NCBI GenBank assembly: GCA_029449245.1 | Contig: JANATF010000011.1 | Location: forward strand, 682,001-746,000 | Origin: Mortierella alpina | Lineage: Eukaryota > Mortierellomycota > Mortierellomycetes > Mortierellales > Mortierellaceae | Length of the DNA stretch: 64,000 bases | Direction: 5' to 3' | Shown: positions 10,605 to 21,500 of the stretch, piece after piece | How the letters are laid out: each line of letters begins with the position of its first letter | How positions within the stretch are numbered: position 1 is the first letter of the stretch | Translations under genes and position numbers: made by a program | Notes under the pieces: model-generated | Database searches by the model: none | The model's input: only the letters and a program-made list of their open reading frames with translations | What the model was told of the DNA's origin: nothing

Positions 10605-12290
10605 ATGGTCTCTCTGTCCAATCGACGAAAGGCAGATCTGAAAGGTAAAAATACACGATGCGCTTCTCCTCAGGGGGCAAAGAGATTTTATTCTGTGTAC
10701 TGTTATAACGGACGACCGCTCACTCCTTACTGAGCCATCGACAGATCTGGCCACAAGCCTGGGACTATCCAGCAAAGGCATGCGCGAAGATCTAATTGAG
10801 CGTATTCGGTAACAAAAATAATATAGTCCTGTAGGACAAGACTGCAAATGCAAAGAACGACAACAACTGCTGAACATCGGAGAACGTTCCATTACTTTTT
10901 TATTCTCCTCTTCCTTTTCTCGTATTTTTTTTCTCTCTATTAGCAACCATGTCGCCACGTCAGGCAACAGCGCCCTGCGGGCTCAGATCCGAGATGACAG
11001 TCCTGACATCTCCACCCGTCCCACTGCCACCACCACCACCACCGCCAAAACGCCATCTTCCAACTCAAAATCCTCGTCGCCCATCAAAAAGCCCAAAAAC
11101 AGGGTGACGGTAGTCGACGACGATTTGGACAACCTGGAGGATGAACATCCCCTCCAGGAGCACAACGTTCGCCAGTTCATGGAGCGCATGCAAGGAGAGC
11201 TGCATCAAGCGTCCCATCTCGCCCACCAACTTCAGGACACCCTCCACGCAAAGTTCACAACCGGCAACTTTGCTGCAGGTGGAGACACGGTCACCACCAC
11301 CACAAGGTTCGGAAATCGGCACTATGCGGATGGCAATGATGATGATCAAGAGGGTGACGGAGGACGTATCCATCCTCAACGAGAGAGTCATGGTGACCAT
11401 ACTGGCCACAGACCGCACCGTCATCACCACCGTCACCAACCCGGGTTTGTAGGATGGTGTAGGCATATTGCAGGAAAGCTGCAGCACTGCGCCTACGACT
11501 GTAAAGTCGTCATGATGGTCTCGCGCTGTGCGCGCAGGCAGTGTTCCAAGGTGCAAGAGGTAAAGTTGGAGGTTCTCGAGCTCAGAAGGGGGTTAAACCA
11601 AGACTAAACCACGTTTCATTTGTTTTTTTTCCCTTGTTCTTCTACCAGCTGGGATCGACGAGCACGGGCCTTGTCTGGCTCACATTCCTCTTTGAACTCG
11701 CCGTCTTTGTCTCGGGCGCCCATTCCTGGCACAGCTTGCACCAACATGTAATAACAAGGAAACTATGCCCGTCAAAATTTTGTGAAAAATGAAGAGAAAG
11801 AAACACGCTATTCTTCGTGTTCATATATTTTTGGTTTTTGTGCCTATCTATCCCACTAATTCACTTCTAGGAAACCATCGGCTTCGTCCCATGCCTGTCC
11901 TTCCTCAAGAGCTGGCCCGACTTTCTCCAACCCTTTTTCTCCTACTACACCACCTTGTTCCTGCTCCCAACCCTGCTCAGCCAACTCTTTAACAACAATA
12001 ACAGCCGCGCCAAGACCTCTGCCCCCTCCGCGCTGCCCTTCTTTGTCTTCAAGTTCGCTCTGACCTACTTTCTAAGCCAATCCACCGGCCAAAGATCTCT
12101 GCTCGGCGGCCCAGTCTCCGACCATGACGGTCTGTGGGCTGGCTGCAAGTATATCTCCGACGTGTTCCGCTACATCCCGCACGCGCTGGGCCTCGCCACA
12201 GCAGGCATCGGGTCTGTGCTGTCTCTGGCCGAGACCATCGTCTCCTCACCCTTCCCTGCATCTCTGTCTTCTCGAAGATTATCGCGCTAG
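10605..12290 (+). CDS. SAP-domain multipass membrane protein (putative nuclear-envelope protein)
   Basis: Exons 10605-10644, 10745-10808, 10944-11559, 11649-11747 and 11871-12290. The first three join to a SAP fold at the very N-terminus: LSNRRKADLKDLATSLGLSS then KGMREDLIERIR, the usual helix-extended loop-helix that binds AT-rich DNA. A Ser/Thr/Pro-rich linker with a basic patch (KKPKNR) and an acidic stretch (DDDLDNLEDE) follow. The C-terminal half has several hydrophobic segments, e.g. LVWLTFLFELAVFVSGAHSW and SYYTTLFLLPTLLSQLF. The order SAP, linker, membrane domain resembles inner-nuclear-membrane chromatin tethers, but I do not recognise the membrane domain and localisation is inference. 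Codon bias moves to another frame between 11307 and 11444. Removing 28-nt (11279-11306) and 29-nt (11445-11473) GT-AG segments restores one biased frame and gives 393 aa; reading straight through gives 412 aa. Confidence 0.72.
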
Positions 12291-12590
12291 TCTCTACTCG
12301 TATCATCTTATTTCACACTATGGTAATACAATCTCTTTTTTGGTGCCATCTCGCTTCTCCAAGAGTTGTGTGCTGACTGGACTTCTTGACCCGCTCCGTA
12401 TTCTTTTCTTTCCTTGGTTCATTCTAACGTTCTTTCTTTCTTCTACTTTACTTTTTACGAATTGCAAAAACGTCAAAACGACAATACTGCTAAAAATACA
12501 CGCATACGCCAAAAAAAAAAGAGCTGACTGACTGACTACAGAGTAGCTGAGAGGTATGGATAAAAGGATAAAAAACAAACAAAAACAAAT
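12291..12590. other. Convergent 3' region
   Basis: Three hundred bases between the stop of the SAP gene and the stop of the giant minus-strand gene. It is A/T-rich with A- and T-runs on both strands, as expected for two facing 3' UTRs. No gene seen. Confidence 0.5.
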
Positions 12591-15500
12591 TTACGACGCA
12601 ATGAGATTGTGGTGCAGTGCCCGGAGCGTCTCGAGTTGTCGCGTATGGTACGGGAAGAACGACACAAAGTAATCCAACGCCTCCACCCACTTTCGCAGCA
12701 CCGGTGGCCACACTTTGATCTGATCTTGCATAGTAGTCCCATCCTGCTGCTGCTGCTGTTGATGTTGACGCGATGGATGACTCGACTCAATCTGCGACTG
12801 AGCATTCCTCTCCCGCGTCGATTCAAAGTCCACTGCCGCAGCAGAGCTAAGCCCTGAGATCACATTCGGACTTCCTCCAGCTCCACCCACCGGTCCCAAG
12901 GATCCTGGATTGACAGAGCCAGCATTCAAGGTGGTAGTGGCGGTAGCAGTAGCTGCTGCAGTGCCGTTGGCAAGCAAGCCAGGGTCTCGCAGATAGGCCG
13001 GGGACCAGATCTGAAAGATCCTGTTCCCGAGTAGAGTACAGAACAGAAGACTAGCCAGCTGGAAAAAGTTTTCTCCCGTCTTGATCGTCGAGTAATACAC
13101 CAACTGGTCCACCACATAATGGTATTGAAACTCCAAGTCGATCAGTTTGCGCTGCGCCTCCTGAGCCTCAGGACTTGGATAATGCGGGTGGTGCGAGGGG
13201 GCATGATAGGTCGTGGTCGAGGCAGTCGCTCCAAACGTAGAACCGGTCCGTCCAAGTCCAAGCATACCTGCGACCAGGCGAGAGCAAGGCGGGGGGGACA
13301 TTAACGCCGTCTGGCTGGACCCATTGCTGATCAAGGACGAGTACGACGTCGAGGACGACGATGAGCTGGGTCCGCGGTCCGGTCCCAGCCCAACAGACGA
13401 CAAATGGAAGCCTCCTACAGCTGGTCCATATCCGAGCCCCGTCACGCTGCTTCCAGAGGCATATCCCGCCGTGCTGGCGGAGCTGGCTCCCGAAAAGCAA
13501 CCGCTCGTGACAAAGACAGCATGCGTAAAGTCGCTCAAAAAGTTGACCACATGTTGCTCAATCATCCCGAACGCATATGAGCTCTTGTAACCGGACGAGA
13601 GTTGAAAGTTGGACACGTTTCCGAAACTGAGACGCAGGGGGATCCAGTAGTTCTCCAACGGCCTGTTCCTGTTGTAAATCGTAATGTTTTCCTGAACGTA
13701 CTTTTCTCGCCTAAAATTCTCGGCATTGCGGAGGAGTGCCTTCACGTTCGGTACGACCCTGACTTCGTGTGTCTGTAATCCATCCACCACCTTGTCGGGT
13801 TCCGGGTATTCGAGGTTGAAGTACATCGTGTCATTCACAATCTCGTAGTCGAGAGGGATATCGAGTAGGTTGGTGATGCCCAGGACCCTAGAGTCCTCCA
13901 CAAACGACAGCTTCCATTCCTCTGTGCCCTCTGCTGAACCTGCTGACTCCCTCCTGACTCGACCTACCAGATAATTTTAGCCATACAAGCAAAAAGCAAG
14001 CCAGGTGAGCCGATGAGTATCGAGAAAAGCACAGAGAGACAAATACGGTTTCACGCCGGCACATCAAGCAACTTACCGACAAACGATATAGAATCATCCC
14101 AGTCCACACGCACTGCAGGCATGTAACACTCTGCAGTCAACACCACCAGCTGTTGGTAGTCCTTTACAAGGCGGCAGTTGATGTAGATCTCCACCGTCTT
14201 GAACTCCATCTCATCGGGATCTCGGTTTTGTCCCTTGTCTAATGCAGCCTGGATGGCAGCAGAAGGTCTAGGGAAGAACCGGATGTAGACACGGACATGG
14301 TTCTGGGCAGGGACTGTCAACGTCTTGAACAGCTTTGCAGACGTGCGCGAGGTCGAGAACAAAAGTTCAGTTGAATCCGTCGGCGAGATGTTGCATTTGA
14401 ACTATTTCGACAGAAAACAAAAAAACGGTTGTCAGCATTGACAAAGTAGGATCGAACTATGCAAAAGTATCGACACAGTAGCAAGGGCTTACAGTAAACT
14501 CCATCGGTACGGACTCGCGGTTATAAACTACCATGCTTCTTGCCGTATACTCGGATCCATAGTACAGATTCTTCATATCGATCGACGCCGAGTTCTTGTA
14601 GTCGATTCCGTTTACATAGACGTCAAAGACGCGGTTGTTGTCCTCGTTGCCCTTGGTGGCGCGCCGCAGATTCTGTCGTGCCACCACCTCCATGGTCACG
14701 CGAATGGTCTTTGTGTCCGCTGGGTTCTCAATGTTCTCAACCAATAGATAGGTCGAGAACACATTGCGCACCGTGGTCGCAAAGCTGAGAGTGATCGTCT
14801 GCACAGACGACGATCCCGAGGAGAGCTGCTCCTCTGACGGCGGCTCCAATGTGCCTTCCAGCTTGCTGATCTTGATCCAGTTCTTGTCCATGGCGGAGAT
14901 GGTCTTTATCCGGTACGACACCCTGTCGTATCCAGGGTTCTCAAGCACCAGCTTGCGGAGCACGTTTGCAGAGCCCAAATCCTGCTGCCCAAGATCAAGT
15001 TCATATCGTCCCCCAGAGGAGTCCCCAGAGTCGAGTCGCTTACATCCGCGCAACGAGATGACAGGCTGCATGGCATTTGCATCCATCTCTGCAGCTGACG
15101 CCATGGGCTTGGAAGGGTATCCTGTTCCGTTAACGCTTGTAGCACAAGGCTCCTCCAGCTTGTTCTGGTGATGATGAGGATCAATACGCTCCTCATCGAC
15201 CCCCTGCTGCTTTTTGTTGGGCTTCCTGTGCTCTCGAGTGTCAGAGACGATGCTAATCAAAACACGCTGGTGCTGGCCCAGGTTCGAGTTCAGGTTGCGG
15301 ATATACAGCTTGATATCCTCAGAGATGACTAGATGAGGGTCAAGCAGCTCAACCACCAGCTTGAGTTGCTGTCCTGCTTCAATGGTTCCGCAATTCTTGT
15401 CATCCAGCGGCATAACCTTGATGATCTCAGCGGCAGGATATTCCATAGGGCCCTCCAGTGTCATCTGGAACTCGAGCGGGAACGTCATGGAGAGGTTGGA

Positions 15501-18500
15501 GACGATGATGGTCGCCTGTTGCGCATCCGAGCTCAACCCATCATCCGAGATGTCCTTGGAGGAGGCGTTGACCGATGAGTCTGGGACCGAAAGCTGCTCA
15601 TCATCGCTCTCGCCCTCAAAATCAGACGTCTCCAGTAGACTCCTGAAAACGATGCGTTGCGTGGACAGAGAGAACATCGATCCTTCCACTAGCGTACCAT
15701 GGATTGGGATATCCTCCGCAACCCTCTTTGGCGTCGAATCGTCGTCCGGCGTAAGAGGCTTGGTGGAGACCCACAGGCTACCAAAGGTGAGCCCCTCAGG
15801 CTTGCACAGGGCCGACGTGTCGTTAGGCAGGCGCGAGCCCTCCTTCGGGAATGCTCGAACGCGCACCTCAATCGTTCCTCGAGGACTGAGAGATATGGTT
15901 CCGCGCAAGGGAGAATTGGAAAAGCGCGAGAGGACATCCAGATGGACATAGTCGATGACATCGGGCGACAGGGTCGCGCCGACCTCGAACCGCACATCCT
16001 CCAATGACTTGTTTGTGATCGAGAACCAAGCGTCGCAGGGGAGGGCGAAAGAAGGCAGGGGATGCGTCAGCGGTGGCAGCACCAGTTTGCCCTCAGATAG
16101 TCGGTCGAATCCAAGCTCAAACTCTGTGAGGGTGGCGTTCACACGGAACACGTTCTCGTTTTCGGGATTATGCAGGTTGAGAACTTGGATCGGGAATGTC
16201 CTTTGGCCAATCTCAAAGTTCTCTATCCGCTTTGGATCCAAAAGAACCTCGATGCTATCCGAATGGTTGGCTTGGATGGTCCTCTTTGTACCCAACAGCG
16301 AGACCTCTGAGCTGTTGCCAGTGTCGTCTGTTTCAACGAGATGTGGCGCCAGCGCCATGTAGTCCTGCAACACGACTTCGTAGTGAAGAGGAATCTCACT
16401 ATGGTTCTTGACCTCAAATCCAAACTTGACCTGATTCCAAGAGTTGTAGTGACCAATCTTACCTAGCTCGGTCGAGAGCGGCACGACCTCGCTGTATGAG
16501 ACACCGTATGCGGATGAGAGTGCCAGGACCTTGACGATCGTGTTGTTCAGTCGGTCAATGACCATGAGGTTGCCACCCAGTGACACGTTCCTACCTGACT
16601 GAAGATTGTCAATCTCTCCCGCGGGCAGATCTGGTGTGGGGCAGGATATCAGTAGCTGCACCTTTTGAGCTGGTGCCACGCGAACAGAAGCACCGCAGTA
16701 CTGAAATCCATCAATGGTCAGGGGCGGGCTCTCCGACAAGGGTCCAGGATCGTCATCAGGCTGCCCTAGCTCCCAAAGGGTGTCGACTTCAATATCGCAG
16801 AGCGGCGCAAGTTCCATCACTTCACTACTCTCGTTTGTAAACTCCACCCATCGCTCCTCCACATGCACCTCCGTCTCGCCGTAAGGTGGCTGGAAGGCTA
16901 CAAATAACTGGGGTCCTTGCTCGTCCGTTCCCGGGGTCTCGTTCACGTTCACATAAACATCCTCCCATGTGAGACTGGGCAGACTCAAGCCTTCCCTCGG
17001 CGCTCCAGGCTTTACCTCTTGAATCTCCGACAGATCATCCAGGGTCAGCGGGCATGTGTATCCAGGTCCATGCATGCTTGTGGTCAGCATTCCTGGGTCG
17101 ACAAAAAGGCGGACCTTGATTTCGATCATTTGCGAGCAGTTGTTCTTGTTGGTCACCACAATTTTTTCGCTAAACAAGCCTGGCGTTGGCACCGTGACAC
17201 GAAAGCTGATCCATAACCGAGAGTGGTCTGTGGGCGGGCTTTCGGTGGCATCCTGCTCACTATGGTCGCCAGAACGACCCGCGTCCGCATGTTCGTTGGA
17301 GGACAAGAGTGCGTTCTCGACTTCCCATCCATCCAAGATGCCTCCTGTACGATCCAAGATGATGTTTCCAGACATAGACTCGATGTGGAAGTCCAGTGGC
17401 AATCGGCTCGACATGTTCTGGAGCGTGAAAGAACCATACACTGGCTTCCCCACTTCGGGTGTCCAGCCCAAGTTCAGGAGCGTGTCGGAGACCGAGAGAA
17501 TAGAGCGTCCAATGATCGACGTGAACTTGACTGTCTGAGACAGAACCTGCGTGACGGCCGCCTCCTCTGTCTCCTCTTGAGGCTGATCCTTCTCCGGGAC
17601 CGAGATTGAGAACTTGATTCCTCCAACCAACGTGCGGCACTCGCTGTCCCTATCCCTATCCTTGCTCGTTGTGCTGCTTGAGGCGGTCGCTGCTCGTCTA
17701 TTTGTGCCTCCACTCGCAATTCCTCCAAGAAGATTGGGTTGAACCGCGACCCAGACCGTGACCATGCTACGCTTCTTGAGCAGAGTTTTTGTCACCTGGC
17801 CCTTCTCTGCTTGCTCATCCAGGTAGATGCCGACTTGCTGCGACAGGTTAGAGGCACAGGCAATATAAACGTCGTCATCCGTGATGTTTTCCACCAGGAG
17901 AGGCGTGACCTGCGAGTACTTGCGTCCAGTGTCGACATAGCAATGTCCCAGATCCAGCTTCATAGAATCATCCAGCGACGGGAACGAAAGATACTGTGCA
18001 CGGTGACAATAGCTGGTGAATACAAACTCAAAGGCAGTCTGTGTGACGAGATTCACCACGCGGAGCATGTCCTTGAGGCGGCCAAGGTCATGGCTAAGGT
18101 AGTTGAAAGCGATCCGCCGCACCTCCTTGGGTTCCAAAGAGCCCTCCATAGCCGTGTTCTCCATGACAAAGCGTGTTGGACGGCCTGAATCTGTGACCAG
18201 CTCGATTCTGTATGGGAGTGGATCATCAGAGGCATTGGACAGCTTGAAGTAGAAACTGCCCTTCTGTCCCAGCTCGATTTTGCCCCCATCCAACTCATTA
18301 GGCGAGAGTGAAAGGTACTCTGTCGGGGCCGCAGCCTGCTGAGCTGGGATTTCGACCTGTTCGCCTGCAGGGCTGGTCATGGGTTTACCATGATCGACGG
18401 GTTGTTGTGGGCTTTCCAATAGATCCTTGGCTGTCACCCTCGCCACCTTCTCGTCGGAAACATCGGTCATGGCAGCCTGTGCTGGTGTTGATTCCATCCC

Positions 18501-21500
18501 TCCATGTTCGATCAGGTGCGGGTCACTCTCCACCGTGGCAAAAAAGGTGACATCGCGACAAATGTCTCGGTTCTTGTGCTCATGAACGTAGATTTTTCCT
18601 TGAAGTCGCATGCGGTCCTTCTCCAACCTGCCATTGCTAGCAGCGTGCTGGTCCAAGAGGGCTGTAAAGTATGCGGACACGGATTTGGTCTTGCCTCCTT
18701 CCAGTGTGAACACGATCGAGTGGTCTGTCCGCTTGAATTTGGGTGCATCCTTGACAATGGGTGTGCTGGAGGGAGTGATGGATGTTGGGGTCGTAGTGGC
18801 TGTCCCTTTTGGCGGAGTGTCCGCAAGAGGCGACATGTTCAGGTCTCCCCTTGTAAGGTCCAGGACCTTTTCCTGAGTCGGCGTTCCTTCGTCTGCATCT
18901 ATAAGGTTCATTATCATCATCAAGAAGGACATTCTTGAGTACATAAATCCTTGTGTGTTTGCATTACATGTTGGATATGGACACGAAGACACGTAATATG
19001 TTACCTGAAGACTTTTGTAAATCAGCCTTATCCTCCACACCTCCCTTCCGAAGCAAACTCAGACGAGCCGACACTTTGAGCACCTTGTCCTCGCGCCCTT
19101 TCCTTCTAGCAATCTTGAGTTTCTGTTCAAGGATCTCAATTTCATCCTCCATCTCCTTGGTCACAACCGCCTGTCCAGAGTCATCCTCGAGGGTGAACTC
19201 AATCTCCCCTCCATAATGGCTCTCCGCCGCAAGAGGCATCATCTCGTGTGGGTCCACCCGGACCTCGAATGTCCTCGTCTGCTTCGTGGAGTTTGTCACG
19301 GTGATGCGTCTGGAAGCAGTCTTTTTGCCGATCCAGCAAGTGCCAAAGTCCACCTCCTGAGAGTCGATAGAAAAGTGCTTGGGTTTGCGGATATTGGCCT
19401 TGACACTCAAGATACGGCTGCTGTCGGGATCCTGCACGTTTTCAACCACCAATTTCTCATGATACAGTCCTGAAAGCGTTGGCTCAAAGATAAAGTCGAC
19501 CTCCTTCTTGCTGTACCCGCGCACAACTCCACTCTTGCCCGTGCTCAGAGTGATGTCGCCAGATGCGATGGATCCCGATTTGCGGATGTGGTACAACAAC
19601 GGTTCCTTGCTCCGATTCTGGATAACAATGGTCTTTGACCGATGCTCGCCCTTGTCCATCGTTCCAAAGTTAATGTTGTTTTGGCCAAGATCCATGATAC
19701 TCCGCACAAGCGAGGATCGAACCAGAATCTCTCGAAGTGGAATTTCATGTAAATCGCCATCCAGGAGTGCCCGAAACTGAGGGTTATTGGACACGGTTTC
19801 GCGATCAAAGTCAACCAGGCGCAAAAAGATCCGAGCGTCTAGGTTCTTCGGAATGCCCTTGATGTGCTCCCGGACAGTTGACAAGGGCGTGAACATGATC
19901 ACCAGCTGATGCTCGGTCTCTGGAGGAACGCTCACAACAGAGACCGGTGCCAGCTCACCACTGGTGATTGCGTTTTGAAGGTCCCGCGTCAGCTTCATTC
20001 TCTCTTTGACGTATATTTCCTCGTCCGCGGGCTTGAAGAAAAGTGCCGAACCGCCGGCTCTTGTATTGGCGTCCATGGCTGAAAGGACGCTGTCCAAGGA
20101 TCTTTGACTCAAGAACGGGTGTGTTGATTTTTTCGAGTCTGCTGAGGTCTGTCCACTGGCATCGTTGCCTCCGGGCGTTTGGTCCTGTTGCCGTTGATGA
20201 GGGAGGGCAGAGGCAACGTCTGTGCGTTTTGACCCAGACTCAGCAATGGCGACACCGGTGCTCTGCTGCGTCGTTGCATGGGACCTTGGTGAGCGCAGTG
20301 ATGTGTCGTGGTTGCCAGGGACAGTATTTTTTCCTGAACGGTCTGTTGCTGCGCTTTTGGGGCGGGCCGTAGGGTTCAGCAGCTCCTTGATGGTTGGGAT
20401 CCGCTTCATGATTTTCTTTGAGCCTTGGGGGGTACTTGTCGCCAGATCCAGGAACCGGGCGGGCGCGTTGCCGACAGTCTGCGAGACATCACCATGAAAA
20501 AGGATGGCCTTGGCTTTCAGTGCTAATGATGAAACCAAGGGAGCACCTCCAATCACCGTCGGTGTCCCAGACTCTGATCCTGTGGCAGAGTAGTGATCGC
20601 GCTGGTCCTGATGCCGTCTGGACGCCCCTGCTTTTTTGCTATCAACTCCAGATCCGTTTGTTTGACCATGCTCCGCAAGAGCTGGCGAGGCTGTGGATCA
20701 AACGTATGAAATACAAAAAAAAGACATACGTCAGTTACCATCTATCGCGAGCTAACCAGCATATCAATGGTCGAATGCTGTCAACGCTCTGCTTTACCTC
20801 CTCGGCTTGACACCTTGGACTGGTCATTGGCTGAACCATTTGGAGCCCTCCAAGTCTGTTCCTGGCCATTCATCAACAGCCCGCTGACCTGGGACAGATT
20901 CAGGTAGTTTTGATGCTCACGAGCTCTCTCGTATACAGACAACTCGGCATTCAAATCAGTCGTGATTTCGAGCGTGAGCCAATTCCTTGTAAAGTTGGAA
21001 ATGTTCATCGTCCTTAGACTGACGCCGCCCACAACGACATTGCCGAAATCCAGGAAATTGGACCCGCCCGGGTAAAGCACTCGGTAGAAGAGCGAGTGGA
21101 ATGTGACCCTGTTCTTGTCAATGTTGGTCGAGCGCACTTCAATGATCTGATCGTTTGCTCGGTTTGTCAGGTTGAAGAGCGTCAACTGCTTTCGGTAGTC
21201 GGGATTGACCTTCCGAGGATAAATGTCGACCTTGAGTTCCGTGCCTGATTTTGGTGGTATAGTGATCGGTCCCGATGGTGAGCACTTGAGAACCTTGCTC
21301 TGAAAATCAAGCTGGACCATAGCAGGGATTTCGGACTGGTTCACAAGCTTTATAGGGAGGGACTTTAGCGCGCCCACATCCGTGTCACCAAAGTCGAGAA
21401 CTTTGGGTTCGAACGTGACAAAGGATGTGCACGCCCTGGCCTTGCATTGAATGATCTTGCGGTTCTTTTGTGTGTTCTCTGAAAAGGAAACAGACGACGT

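Noticed and set aside
10551-10733. Single-exon 60-aa plus-strand frame (MNFRPKHPFYQ...)
   Set aside because: Its second half is explained by exon 1 of the SAP gene; splicing at 10644/10745 gives a proper SAP helix-loop-helix, which the unspliced frame does not.
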